Source: Paulownia fortunei
Lineage: Eukaryota; Streptophyta; Magnoliopsida; Lamiales; Paulowniaceae
Direction: 5' to 3'
DNA: 64,000 nt
Assembly: GCA_019321725.1 (NCBI GenBank)
Contig: CM033108.1
Location: forward strand, 17,187,799-17,251,798
In this document: positions 1 through 12,639 of the stretch, piece after piece
Layout: every line of letters starts with the position of its first letter
Position numbering within the stretch: the stretch's first letter is position 1
Program-made: the position numbers and the translations under genes
Notes under the pieces: generated by a model
The model's database searches: none
What the model saw: only the letters and a program-made list of their open reading frames with translations
What the model was told of the DNA's origin: nothing

Positions 1-2233
1 GATAAGATCGAAATTTATCCAATGCAAAAACTACAGCAAGTAATTCTTTTTCAGTTGTTGTATAATTCAATTGAGCACCATTTAAAATTTACTTGCATAG
101 TAAATAACATATGGTTTTTTATCTTTTCTTTGTCCCAAGACAGCTCCAACAGCATAATCACTAGCATCACACATTATTTCAAGAGGTAAAGTCCAATCTA
201 GAGGCTGCATGATTGGAGCAGACGTAAGCATGCTTTTAAGCTTAACAAAAGCATTTTCACAGTTTTTAGTCCATTCAAAAATAGTATCTTTTGTTAGAAG
301 ATTACACAAGGTTTAGATATTATACTAAAATCTTTGATAAATCTTCTATAAAAACCAGCATGTCCTAAAAATGATCTAATCTCCTTCACAGTCTTTGGTG
401 TTGGCAAATTGGCAATTAACTAAATTTTAGATTTATCAACCTCAATACCTTCTGATGATATAATGTGTCCAAGAACAATACCAGTTGTTACCATGAAGTG
501 ACATTTCTCCCAATTGAGCACAAGATTCTTTTCTTCACACCTGATCAAAATCTTTTCTAAATTAGATAAGCAATCATCAAATGAATTACCAAAAATAGAA
601 AAATCATCCATGAAGACTTCAAGAAAACGTTCAACCATGTTACTAAAAATACTAAGCATACATCGTTGGAATGTAGCTGGTGCATTACATAATCTAAAAG
701 GCATCCTTCGATATGCAAAAGTACCAAAAGGACATGTAAAAGTTGTTTTCTCTTGATCTTCAAGTGCAATTACAATTTGATTATATCCAGAATATCCATC
801 TAAAAAGCAATAAAATTTGTGTCCCGCAACTCTTTCTAAAAATTGATCCATGAAAGGTAATGGAAAATGATATTTTCTAGTAACTGAGTTGATTTTTCTA
901 TAGTCAATGCACATTCGCCAACCAGTAACAGTCCTAGTTGGAATTAATTCATCATTCTCATTCTTGACTACAGTAACTCCAGATTTTTTAGGTACAACTT
1001 GAGTATGACTTACCCATTTGCTATCAAAAATAGAATAAATGATTCCATTATCTAAGAGTTTAATGACTTCATTTCTTACTACTTCTTTCATATTAGGATT
1101 TAGCCTTCGTTGCATTTCTCTAGATGGTTTAGCATTTTCCTCTAGATAGATGTTATGTGTGCAAATGAAAGGATTAATACCTTTAATATAAGCAATGGTC
1201 CATCCTAAAGCATTCTTATGCATTTTTAGAGTTTCGATCAACTTACCTTCTTGAAATGCATCGAGTTTGGAAGAAATTATTATTGGAAAAGTCTCATTCT
1301 CACCCAAGAAAGAGTATTTCAAATTAACTGGCAAAGGTTTCAAATCAACCACGGGAGCTTTAATACTTGATGGAATAGATTTTACTGTTGATGATGAAAG
1401 TTCTTCGAACCTTGGCTTCCAAAAATATTTTTCTTGTACCTGCAAAAATTCAGAGATAGTATTAGTGTGTTCCTTTTTACAAATACTTTCACTTTCAATA
1501 TAAGTCTCCAAAGAATCTGAAGAGTTAGTAGTAGTAAAGTATTCATGAACAAGTTCCTCAATTGAATCCACTTCATATACTTCGACATCTTCTGCAGGTT
1601 GCATACAAACATTAAACACATTTAGTTTCAAAGTCATATTTCTAAAGGATAACTTCAAAATACCATTTCTACAATTGATCAAAGCATTTGAAGTTACAAG
1701 AAAAGGACGACCCAAAATAATAGGAATTTGTGTATGTGTTTGTGCAACAGGGTCTGTGTCCAAAACAATAAAATCAACTGGAAAGTAAAACTTATCAATT
1801 TGTACCAACACATCTTCTACTATTCCCTTTGGAACTTTAATCGAACGATCAGCTAGTTGGAGTACAACAGAAGTCGTTTTAAGTTCTCCCAAACCTAACT
1901 GTTCATAAACTGAGAAGGTAGAAGATTTACACTAGCACCAAGATCAAGCAAAGCACGCTCTATTCTAGTGTTTCCTATGATACATGAAATGGTTGGACAA
2001 CCTGGATCTTTGTACTTTGGTGGAGTGAATTGTTGAATGATTGAACTAACACTTTCAGTTAAAAATGCCTTCTTTTGTACATGATGTTTTCTTTTGATTG
2101 TACACAAATCTTTCAAAAATTTGGCATAAGGTGGAACTTGCTTGATTGCATCCAACAATGGAATATTAATCTTGACTTGTTTAAAAATTTCAAAAATTTC
2201 AGCATTTGAGTTCAATTTCTGAGTTGCTTGCAA
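1..2233 (-). pseudogene. pol: Athila A pol: protease, reverse transcriptase, start of RNase H
   Basis: Retrotransposon polyprotein fragment. Codons from 2233 give the protease region with the active-site variant LLDLGAS. A frameshift near 1893 leads into a 490-residue open frame (1892-420) that holds the end of protease (ILGRPFL near residues 60-65), the linker, and RT. RT motifs are GWRMCIDYRK (324-333), FLDGYSGYNQ (363-372, catalytic Asp) and FMDD (427-430, catalytic pair). PFRLCNAP at 399 has Arg where related elements have Gly. A stop at 420 and a frameshift near 80 separate RT from RNase H, whose CDAS motif lies in 82-309 and continues to position 1. The enzyme would copy element RNA to cDNA in cytoplasmic particles. 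It is disabled by the frameshifts. Confidence 0.9.
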
Positions 2234-3808
2234 TCTTTGAGGAAAGGGTGCTGGAGGTAAATTTTTTCTTTTTCATCATTTTCAACTTACCTTCTTCAAA
2301 CTTACCTTTGTCATCAAGACTATTTCCATTTTTCATTTCTGGGGGTAGATTAGAAACTTTCTCCTTGTGATGAATAGTCTTGTAAACAACTTTTCCATTC
2401 CGAAGAGTTGTAACTGAATTAGCCTCCTTGACTGCATTTTCACCTGAAGAAGAAACATGACACTGAGTGGAAGGATTAGGTTGAGGTTGAACAGGAAATT
2501 TACCTTTTTCATGAGTACACAAAGAAGTTGTTAGTGTTGAAAGTGTGCTTCTGATCTCATTGATAGCTTGTGAAGTCTGATTATTGATGTTTGTTTGTTC
2601 ATGCATAAATACTTGCAAAGTCTCCTCAATGGATTTTGTATGTGGAGGTGGATAATAATGAAAGTTTTGTTCATTTTTGTGAATGCAGTGGTTGGGCACG
2701 GTTATCATCTTGCCAACTGAAATTAGGATGATTTCTCCATTGTGGATTGTAAGTTTCAGAATATGGAGAATGGAAAGGTTTTTTGAATGTGTTCATAAAA
2801 TTTGCTTGTACTGGAATGTTTGGACATTCATTGGTGGAGTGCCCCAAATTTCACAATTGCTACAAACTTCTTCCTCTTGCACAGATTTGATTTCCTTTAC
2901 TTTTTTAAGTTCCATGGCTTCAACTTTTCTTGTTAAACTAGCAAGCCTAGCATTTAGATCATCTTCTGGGCTAAGGTAATATTTTCCTTTATTACTATTA
3001 GCAAGATTAGATCTAATAGAACCTTCGGAAGAATTAACACTATGCCATGATTGAGAGTTTTCTGCCAAATGATCTAGATATTCTAGGGCTTCATCAGGTT
3101 CCTTATCAAGAAACTCACCATTACACATTGTTTCAACAAATTATTTTATTTCAGGAGTTAAACCTTCATAAAAGAAACTAATTAAGCGCCATTTTTCAAA
3201 ACCATGATGTGGGCATGAATTCAACAAATCTTTAAATCTTTCCCAACATTGAAAGAAAACTTCATTCGAATTTTGAGAAAAAATTTGAATTTGTCTTTTC
3301 AAAGCATTAGTTTTATGAGTTGAAAAGAATTTTTTCAAGAATTCAGCTTGCATTTCTTGCCAAGTGCCAATTGACCAAGGTTTTAAAGAATTAAGCCAAT
3401 TTTTTGCTTTATCTTTTAAAGAAAAAGGAAATAATTTGAGCTTAACAATCTCATTTGTACAAGTTTGATCATCAAAAGTGGCACATACTTCATCAAATTC
3501 TTTTAAATGCAAGTAAGGGCTTTCAGAGTCTAAACCATGGAAATTAGGAAGTAAAGGATCATACCTGACTTGAATCGAAAATTATTTGCATTTAGAGGAA
3601 AAATGAAATAAGAAGGAGAAGAATTTCGAGGAGGTTGCAAGTAATAACGCATGGTACGCACCTGTTGATTCTCATTTTCATTCTGGACACTTTCATTTTC
3701 AGCTATGGTGGAAGTGTGTGGAGATGATTCAAACAAATTTCCAAACAAAGTTTCGGAATTATTTCTTACTAAACGTCGAGAATTATGACTACGATACCAT
3801 ATAACCAT
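2199..3808 (-). pseudogene. gag: Athila A gag
   Basis: Capsid/nucleocapsid polyprotein of the element, now broken into four frames (3808-3530, 3512-3141, 3128-2793, 2708-2199). The core at 3512-3141 has the retrotransposon gag signature LKLFPFSLKDKAKNWLNSL followed by a WxxM...FLKKFF block. The zinc knuckle near 2850 is degraded: CSNC is kept but the His and last Cys are lost by a frameshift. Homologous to gag in elements B (11240-12600) and C (31759-33357). It lies between the PBS and protease as expected. Confidence 0.85.
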
Positions 3809-3881
3809 ATATCCATAAAGAAAATAAACAAACTATATTTACAAAGGAAAAATATTAACAAACCTGAATACTTACCTTGCC

Positions 3882-3900
3882 TTCCCCGGCAACGGCGCCA
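3882..3900 (-). other. Primer binding site of Athila A (tRNA-Asp type)
   Basis: Minus strand reads TGGCGCCGTTGCCGGGGAA, the sequence typical of Athila elements and complementary to the 3' end of plant tRNA-Asp. It lies 6 nt downstream of the LTR end if the LTR ends in TAGCA. It is better preserved than the PBS-like sites of element B (11082-11100) and element C (31572-31589). Confidence 0.85.
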
Positions 3901-3906
3901 AAAACT

Positions 3907-5516
3907 TGCTAAACTTTAAGGTTGCAAACCCAAGTGCAGGTTGTAGTAAGTAATAAATTTCTCGTGAGTCCGAGGTCGATCCACAGGGAAGTTGTTTGAA
4001 GAATTCAAGTTTATATTTCTAAAAAGATGGAGTTTATGTGAATCAAAATATATGAACAATTAATGTATGATGCAACTAAAGAAAAACCGAAGGAATAAAA
4101 GTACTGAGGATTAGAGATCCACTCTTGAGTTTTGGATAGAAAAATGATTATTTATTCTTTTTACCTCTATTAATTGCCACAATTGGAATCCATACATAAT
4201 GAAGTTTCCAATGGGAAGATATTATCAAGTAACTCATGCAATAAGGTAATCATGATATTGTCTTACTATTGCAAATTATCTCTTAACGCCAACACTTATT
4301 TATGGGATCAAGCATTTATGTACACCTTCGTTAATAACAAATCAAGGTTTCACATTAGCAGTCGGTGGGGTAAAACTGTACAATAAGCTAAATGAACTCA
4401 AGTATTTGTTGTGCCATTGGAGATACATAAATCAAGAATCACCACATAACAAGTAGGGTTTAGATCAAAAATAAAAATAATAATACAACATACTTAAACA
4501 ATTTCTACCCTTATAACCATTTCTCTTCCTCCATCAAGAGATTCACCCTTTTTCCTCATCAAAATGAAATTTAGAAAGACATAATAAAAGTAACAAAGAC
4601 TAAAAATATAAGAGAAACTAGAGAATGCATTTCTATTACTACTAGAAAACTTACAATACTAGAAAACATACAAACTAGATAACTTAGCCTAAAGAAACTC
4701 TTTTCCCCCTCCTCTTACAAGCTTAATATATGGCCTATTTATAGTACTTGGAGTGAGCTAGAGGCCAAACAAATAATGGAGGGGTTAATCAAGTGGTATG
4801 CTAGTTTCCAAGAGTTGGTATGTTGTTACACAAATTTCTCACCCACTAAATTGAATTACATTTTTTGGTCAGATACAGCCAGATTTTGAAGATACGTGAA
4901 GAATACAAATTGTAGATCTTTCAGCGCTGATATATTTTCATATATCTTTTGTCAAATTTGGCGGTCGGATGAAGGATATATAGTCAAATTATTGAGTCAT
5001 GTCCAAGAGCCGCCCTTTAACATCAGCAGCAACTTGCAGCCTATAGTTTTACCATTTCAACACATTTTCACACCATCTTATCTTCGGAAAACTTGTTTAT
5101 TTACCTCTTGGGTATAACATATCTGAATTTCAGCCAAAAATTAATTTGGGCTCAAGATATATAACCGAATTGGTGAAATAAGTCAATACTGGGCTAAACT
5201 CTGATCCGAATTTTGGTGATCCATTTTGTGCAACTACTTGGATGAATTTTATGCTATCATCAAGACTGAATTCGGCTGATCTTACAGCATAAAAGTTGTA
5301 CCTCTATCTCTTGGCTTTCAAATGAAACAAGCTTCAGGTCTATAGGGCTTTTGATAATGAAGTTATGCTCAAATTACAAATACTGCACAAGTCTGGAAAC
5401 ATGATTCCATTTATTCCCTAACACAAAACATTAATAAAACAAGAATATTAACAAGAATAAAGCAAGAAAAGTATAAAGGATTTGATACAAAAATATGTCA
5501 AAATGTGCACTTATCA
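3907..5516 (-). repeat. 5' LTR of Athila A
   Basis: About 1.6 kb, beginning (minus strand) TGATAAGTGC at 5516 and ending either TTTGCA (3923) or TAGCA (3907); the second end puts the PBS at a normal distance. It contains a single copy of the ~177-bp unit (about 4282-4459) that is tandemly repeated in the B and D LTRs. Homologous LTR sequence recurs at 6649, 14811, 18836, 25437, 30011, 38889 and 55882. Confidence 0.85.
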
Positions 5517-6648
5517 GACAAGCTGAAGTTACCAACCACACCATCTTATAGTGCTTAAAAACTCGATACTGTGGGCAGATAAGCTTCCTAGGATATATGG
5601 GCATATCGAACTATTCCTTGAACCTCAATAGAAGAATCTCCATTTAATTTGACATATGGCTCAAAAGCAGTCGCGCCTTTGGTAATAGGGAAACTAAGCT
5701 AAAGGGTGAGGAATTATTCTTCGGAGTATAATGATATAGCATTGAGAGCAAACTTGGATTAAATTTGAGAAGTGAGAAACAACTATCCTCATGGGTAGAC
5801 ATGTACAAGGCAAGGATGGTAAGAGTAAATAACAGTAAGGTGCGCTCCAGAGCATTCCAGTTGGGGATTTGGTATTTATAAGATTTGAGGTCAGCCATCC
5901 CCTTGGCAAGTTGGACCCAAGATAGAAAGGCCCTTACAAAGTGGTGGAGATAGCCAACATGGGGGCATATAGATTGCAATACTAGTATTGAAGAAGTGTA
6001 CCGCGTACATAGAATGATGCTAATCTCAGGATATTTTACCAATGAAGTTAGAATAGAGGATAGCTTTGAAAGCGCCCTTGTGGACTATTAGTTTAATTTA
6101 TCGATATGCTAATTTAATTTATGTTGTTTAGCCCCAAGAGGATGAGTAACTTATTTTGTTGTTACTTTTCAATAATAAATAAAATCTTAATGGTTTGTCA
6201 AGTGAATGTCTAATTGGTTCCTCAAGAATTCATCTTTTATATACTTGTCCAAATTCAAGGAATGCCAAGACCCTGGAAGTATGATGAGATTCCTTCGAGG
6301 TCAAACAATTTTGATCTCGGATCCTAAAGTTTGACTCCACTCGAGGCCAAAGGCAAATCATGTCCTGGGATTCATAAGTGCTCCTCGTGGTTAACAAAAG
6401 CTTAGCCCCAAGCATGTAGAAAAATTCCCTCAAGATGAATATTTGAAAAGTTAATTTTGACTCCCCTATTTGGAAAAACAACCCAATTAAAGAGCAAAAA
6501 GTAAATTCATCCATACTTAGAAAAACAAGATAATATAAAAGTTAAAATCTCAAAACAACCGGTAATCATCTAAAATACCACTATAACTCATAAAAGCAAA
6601 TAAGCCTAGAAAATAACTAAAAGAAGTTGCGAAAGAAAAACAAATATG
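5517..6648 (+). pseudogene. Tat1 (Ty3/gypsy, Tat/Retand lineage) integrase C-terminus and downstream region
   Basis: Plus-strand relic that starts inside the integrase core (QAEV, then WADKLP-like and the tail FQLGDLVF...HPLGKLDP...GPYKVV...GAYRL), with many stops and frameshifts. The same stretch with 80-90% identity by eye lies at 23424-24540 in Tat2. From about 6060 it is the untranslated region between pol and the antisense ORF. The left edge is cut by Athila A at 5517. The right edge at 6648 stops abruptly against mid-LTR sequence; the expected continuation is found inverted at 55882. Confidence 0.8.
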
Positions 6649-8272
6649 AGTGTAGATCAAAATATATGCAAAAAATCACTTGGAATTTACAAGTGATTGT
6701 TGGGTTTGCATTAAATTCAGAATAAGCATGTTTCCAAACTTGTGCAATTTTCATATTTTGGGTATAACTCCATGCTCAAAATTCCTATAAACCTGAATCT
6801 TACTTTATTTAAAAGTAAGAGATAGAACTATAACTTTGTTGTTTAAAGCTCAGCCCAATTCAACTTTGATTATAGTAGACAATTCGTCCAAATGTGTGTA
6901 TTAGAAATGATATATCTATACTGACATATCTCTTTAAACCAAAAATAACTTTCTCCCTAATAGTTGGAATTAGGTGATTCAAGGTCGAAAATGAAGTTAA
7001 CAAAAAAATCTACACTTTCAAGTTGATCACTTTTTCAAAATCAGTTGATTTCATGGAGAAAAATATGTGACTAAAATTGGATCTAAAAAGGACATGTGAA
7101 TTTAGTGCATATTTGAAGTTAATTTGGAGTGTATTTAGAGTGAATTTGGAGACGCCAATTTAGGAACTCTTTTACTGTAAATAGGGTTCTTGGATATCAA
7201 TCAAGATACACAAAAAATACCCTTAGAGAGAGAAAGAAAGTTTTACTGTTGTCTTTCTTTTGGATAAGTTTTTTAGTAGTAATTGAAATATATTCTCTAG
7301 TTTGTCTTCTATTTTTAGTCTTTTCTACTTTCATTATGTCTTTCTAAATTTTATTTAGTTGAGGAGAAAGGGTGAGCCCTTGATATCAGAAGAGGAACAG
7401 TTATAAAAGTGTATAATGTTCAGGTTTGTTGTATTATTATTTTAATTTTTGATTGAAACCCTCCTTATTTTGTGGTGATTATTGATTTATTTATCACAAA
7501 TGACACAACAAATACTTGGATTCATTTAGCTTATTGTATGGTTCTACTCCACTGATTGCTAATGTGAAACCTTGATTTGTAGTAGACAAAGGTGTGCATA
7601 AATACTTAATCCTATAAATAAGTGTTGGTGTTAAAACCCTTCTTATTTAATGGTGATTCTTTAATTTATGTATCACCAATGGTACAACAAATACTTGGGT
7701 TCATTTAACTTATTGTATGGTTCTATTACACCGAGGTAATGTGAAACCTTGATTTGTTGTGGACAAAGGTGTGCATAAATATTTAATCCCATAAATAAAT
7801 ATTAACATTAAAACCCTTCTTGTTTGTGGTGATTCTTGATTTATATATCATCAATGACATAACAATTACTTGAGTTCATTTAGCTTATTGTACAATTCTA
7901 CTACACCGACTGCTAATGTGAAATCTTGATTTGTTGTTGGCAAAGGTGTGCTTAAATATTTAATCCCATAAATAAGTGTTGGTGTTAAAACCCTTCTTGT
8001 TTAGTAGCGATTCTTGATTTATGTATCACCAATGGCACAAGAAATACTTGGTCTTATTTAGCTTATTATATGGTTCTACTACACTGACTGCTAACGTGAA
8101 ACCTTAATTTGTTGTAGACAAAAGTGTGCATAAATACTTGATCCCATAAACAAGTATTAGTGTTAAAAGATAATTTATAAATAGTAAGACAATATCATGA
8201 TTACCTTAATGCATGAGAGCTATTTGATAACAAGTTCCCTTTGGAAACTTCATTGTGTATGGATTTCAATAG
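6649..8272 (+). repeat. 5' LTR of Athila B (AB), left part, lacking its first ~250 bp
   Basis: Homologous to the D LTR (25437-27337 minus). It starts at about LTR position 250, at the sequence shared with D at 27088, and continues to 8272, where a solo LTR interrupts it. Shared with D but not with A or C is a short inverted repeat, AATCACTTG...CAAGTGATT, near 6685. The missing LTR start may be the 64-bp fragment at 55882-55945. Confidence 0.8.
7456..8165 (+). repeat. Four tandem 177-178 bp units inside the B LTR
   Basis: Units begin at 7456, 7634, 7811 and 7988, each with AAACCCT(T/C)CTT...GTGGTGATT...ACAACAAATACTTG...AATGTGAAACCTTGATTTG and ending at the ATAAGTGTT...TTAA boundary. The last unit runs into AAAAGATAATTTA, which in single-unit LTRs follows the only unit. 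Units differ from each other by roughly 10-15% by eye. Confidence 0.85.
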
Positions 8273-8862
8273 TGTAATACCCGATCCTCGCGCTACTCAC
8301 TTGGCTAATATAGTTCACGCATTTCATTTTACGTATGTGCCATTTGCATTTTAATTGATATTTCATAATGCACTATATTTGATGTGGCATATTTAATAAT
8401 TAAACTTCTGAAGTTGTCACTCGATATTAGTCTCCAAATTCTTTAACCTAATTGGTTGAGTTGGTACTAAGATACGAGAATTTATATGTCAACTATCAGA
8501 TATGATTACGATACACATAAGTGAAAGGTGGCATCGTTGTGTTTATCAGTGTAGGATAAACTATGCAAATAAATTAATTAGGGAGAAAATGGTGATAGTA
8601 ATAGTAATAATAATAATAAAAGAAAATAAGAACATTATCATATTAATTAAGAGATTGTAAATTCTTACTAGAAATAAATTTGGAGGTTTATAAATAAATA
8701 TCAAAATATTATGTATTAATTGTATATATATAAATATAACATATATATACATATATATATATAATATATATATAGATGTACGAAATATATATGTATACAC
8801 GTGTAGTGTAGTAGTTTATGTTAAGGATAAATATATATATATATAATATATTGTGTAGTATA

Positions 8863-8893
<31 letters not shown>

Positions 8894-10804
8894 TGTATAG
8901 ACGTGTAGTGTGTAGTGTGTAGTTATGTTAAGGATAAGTATATATATAATATATTATATTAGATTTCTTTAATAGCTAAGTAATAACACACACACCACAT
9001 AAACACACGGCTAAAACAAAAACACTACACACACATTCACAACAGCAAAGGAAAGGAAAACAGAAAAGAAAAAAAAGAAGAGAAAAAAAGAGAAGAAGAA
9101 ATAGCACGACAGGAAAATAAAAAGAAAAAGAAACATAAAGAAGAGAGAAATAAAGAAAGAAAAGAGAGGGTGTTCCAACAAATTTCAACAGTAGGAATTG
9201 GAGGAAATTTTGGGTAAGTTTCTTCTCATTTTTGTACGGATAAAAATATATATTTATGCCATTTATTTCTAATTTGAAAGAAAGTTTTTGATCCAAATTA
9301 ACTAATTATCTACTTGTGAGATAATAATTAATATACACATTTAATTCGAAATTAGTTACAAAGATTTGATTTTATTATCTTTTATTAATTGGATGAAAGA
9401 GTTAATTTAATTGAGGGATTTGTTATGAGGATTATAACACATCAATTGGATAATATTAGAATGAATTCTAGATGAGAAATTAAGGTATTTAAAAGGTTCT
9501 AATTAGGGTGAAGTATAAATTTTAAGGTTTGATTGTTACTTAATTAAATTTAAGATTTAAGATCTCTTATGAGATCTGATATAGAAACCTATTGGTTAAG
9601 AATGAAAATTAATACACTATACTTTTACAGGTAGTCTTATATCTAAGTTAGGGAGGAGAATCTTATTAACCCTTAGTAGGACATCAAAGGTGAAAGGTAA
9701 GTGAAAATCCATGTGCAACTACAATGTATGGGCACAGTATTTCTTGCCTTATCTATATTAAATGTGATTCTTGTGTTTTGATGAGTGTATTATGAGTATT
9801 ATAAAGATCTTATAGTGCATACATTGCTTGGATGATGGGACATGGGATCTGTTGTTTCATTGAATATGCCATTCATCAACATTTACATGTGCATGCATAG
9901 CACGTGCTCACAGTTGAGGTTTTGCATGCATGGCATTATTTTCAAAAAGAAAATATTTTGGTTGGCCACTACTAGTATACGGCCTGTGTGGCTTATTGAT
10001 ATGATATTTTGGGATGCCACGAGTATTACTTCTCAGAGGATCATAGGGGTAGACAGGGGGTGTGTCTTTAGTGGTCACGAGAGGGTGGACCACTTGACTG
10101 TGCCCTTATTGACGCCGCTGGTGGGAAGACTTTTGGAGGATCACAGGGGAAGACAAGGGGTGGACCTCTAGTGATCCCATGAGATGGCCCCTGGACTGTG
10201 TCGATCTATTTTTGGCCATGTGATTTTTGATATTGTTGAGAGGTTTATCCGGTACATAATAGGTGGGCCAAAGGCCTAGTGATGAAAAATGATTTTGAAT
10301 GAACTATTTTTATGCATAAGTTTGCATCCTTGTCATGATCTCATAAAAAATTATTGCATTTATACTGGATTATCCCTTCAGCATGCATGATTTTCATTTA
10401 CTGAACATTAGCTCACGTAGTTCATGTATTATAGGTGAGTTTGATGATACTTGAAGCCATGAACTTACTGAGCGAGCGGCTGGAGCTCCTACAAGTTCTG
10501 AGGATCAGTGTATATGGATGACAACCTGTTGGGCTGGTTGTTAACTTATTTGATTTTGGAGTCTGTTGTATTAGGTTTTGAGATTTATACTGTGTGTTAC
10601 TTTTAAAACTTTTCTGTACATGGGTATGTAAATGTTATGGTTGTTATGGGTCTTCTGCAGGTATATATATATTAGTTTGTGAGTGGAAAAAATAGTTTAT
10701 TATTTATTATGCTGTTATAGGAAAAAAAATTACATGCATGTACACAAGTTCTATCATGTCAAATTATATTATATATATAGTTGTGTAGTAATAGGGGTAT
10801 TACA
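8273..10804 (+). repeat. Solo LTR 1 (2.53 kb), probably a Tekay/Del-like gypsy LTR
   Basis: Starts TGTAATACCC and ends GGGTATTACA, a perfect 10-bp terminal inversion, and is flanked by 5-bp near-duplicates AATAG (8268-8272) and ATTAG (10805-10809). Removing it joins the Athila LTR exactly as in the uninterrupted copy at 31290. No coding sequence is inside. It contains a TA-rich tract with a ~105-bp tandem duplication (about 8797-8955), an A/G-rich block (9045-9170), and a conserved segment around 10435-10520 (GAGCTCCT) shared with solo LTR 2. LTR identity is well supported; family assignment is tentative. Confidence 0.75.
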
Positions 10805-11076
10805 ATTAGTGACATTTAAAAGAGGTAAAAAATAATAAATAATCGTTCATCTATCTATAACTCAAGAGCGGATCCCTAATCCTTAGTACTTTTATTACTT
10901 TAATTTCTTAGTTATAGCATAAATTTTTCTTTATATTATTAACCATATAGAGCCCATCTTTTTAGAAATATAATTCTGAAAACTTTAAATAACTTCTCTG
11001 TGGATCTACTTCAGACTCTCGATAAATTTATCAATTGACACAACCTACACTTGGGTTTGCAATCAAAGTTGTAGCA
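10805..11076 (+). repeat. 5' LTR of Athila B, right part
   Basis: Continues the B LTR after solo LTR 1 and ends ...GGGTTTGCA (11061) or ...TTGTAGCA (11076). It is followed at 11082-11100 by a decayed PBS (TGGACGCCATTACCAGTGG), which differs from the intact PBS at 3882 by several changes. Confidence 0.8.
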
Positions 11077-11239
11077 AGTTTTGGACGCCATTACCAGTGG
11101 AAGGCAAGGTAAGTATTCAAGTTTGTAAATATTTTCCTTTTGTAAATATTGTGTGTTTATTTTCTTTACGATTATATGTTAATATGGTATCGTAATCATA
11201 ATTCTCATCATTTAGTTAGAAATAATTATGAAACTTTGT

Positions 11240-12600
11240 TTGGAAATTTATTTGAGTCATCTCCACATACTTCCACCATGGCTAAAAATGATAGTGTCCA
11301 GGATGAAAATGAGAATCAATAGGTGCATACCATGTATTATTACTTGCAACCTCCTCGAAATTCTTCTTCTTCTTGTTTTATTTTTCCTCTCAATATAAAT
11401 AACTTTTGATTCAAGCTAGGTATAATCCCCTTACTTTCTAATTTCCATAGTTTAGACTCTAAAAGCCCTTACTTGCATTTGAAAGAATTTGATGAAGTAT
11501 GTGCCACTTTTGAAGATTAAACTTTTATATAAATGAGATTCTTAAACACAAATTATTTCCTTTTTCTTTAAAAGATAAAAAAAAACTTGGCTTAACTCTT
11601 TAAAACCTAGGTTAGTTGGCACTTGACAAGAAATCCAAGCTGAATTTTTGAAAAAGTTTTTTTCAACTCATAAAACTAATGCTTTGAAAAGACAAATCCA
11701 AATTTTTTCTCAAAATTCTAATGAAGATTTCTTTCAATACTGGGAAAGATTTAAAGATTTATTGAATTCATGACCATATCATAGTTTTGGAAAATGACAC
11801 TTAATTAGTTTCTTTTATAAAGGTCTAACTCCTTAAACAAAATAATTTGTTGAAACAATGTGTAATGATGAGTTTTTTTGATAAAAAACCTAATGAAGCC
11901 TTAGAATATCTTGATCATTCGGCAAAAAGCTATCAATCATGGTATAGTATTAATTCTTCTGAAGGTTCTATTAAATGTAATCTTACTAATAGTAATAAAG
12001 GAAAATATTACCTTAGTCAAGAAGATGATCTAAATGGTAGGATTGCTAGTTTAATAAGAAAAGTTGAGGCCATATAACTTAAAAAAGTAAAAAAAATTAG
12101 ATTAGTGCAAGATGAAGAAGTTTGTAGCATTTGTGAACTTATGGACCACTCCACTAATGAATGCCCAAATATTCCATTACAAGAAAATTTCATGAACACA
12201 TTCAAAAAGCCTTTTTATTCTCCATATTTTGAAACTTACAATCCACAAAGGAGAAATCATCCCAATTTTAGTTGGTGAGATGAGAATCGTGCCCAATCGC
12301 TACATTTACAAAAGCCATCAAAATTTCCTTCTTATCGAGCTCTATACAAAATCTCTTAAGGTAACTTTTCAAGAATTTATGCATGCACAAACAAGCATCA
12401 ATAACCAGATTTCACAAGCCATCAATGAGATCAAAAGCACACTTTCAACATTGGCAACCTCTTTGCGTACTCATGAAAAGGTACATTTCCTACTCAGCCT
12501 CAACCTATCCTTCCACTCTGTGCATGTTTCTTCTTCAGGTGAAAACTCAATCAAAGAGGCTAATTTAATCATAACTCTTTGAAATGAAAATGTTGTGGAC
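11240..12600 (+). pseudogene. gag: Athila B gag
   Basis: Remnant of the capsid polyprotein with many stops. Recognisable blocks are the N-terminal MAKNDSVQDENENQ (about 11279), YLHLKEFDEVCATF (11470), the domain FDKKPNEALEYLDHSA (11870), and a zinc knuckle CSICELMDHSTNEC (about 12123) that keeps the C-x2-C-x4-H-x4-C pattern lost in A and damaged in C. Ordered as in A and C, directly after the PBS. Confidence 0.8.
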
Positions 12601-12639
12601 AGACTATTCATCCTAAGAAGAATCCAAAGTCAGTAACCA

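Larger units (their letters stand above)
1..5516 (-). mobile_element. Athila-type Ty3/gypsy retrotransposon A, 5' LTR to RNase H, cut by window edge
   Basis: Read on the minus strand the order is LTR (5516-3907), PBS, gag, protease, RT, RNase H, which is the Ty3/gypsy order; integrase and the 3' end lie beyond position 1. The RT and gag types and the tRNA-Asp-like PBS place it in the Athila lineage. The element carries several frameshifts but RT is open for 490 codons, so it is fairly young. Its LTR end (CA-side TTATCA at 5516) directly abuts Tat integrase sequence at 5517, so A inserted into a Tat element; the opposite flank needed to confirm a target duplication is outside the window. Confidence 0.9.

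Noticed and set aside
8976..9296. 106-codon hydrophobic ORF on the minus strand
   Set aside because: It is the complement of an A/G-rich low-complexity tract in solo LTR 1; composition alone gives the Phe/Leu-rich peptide.
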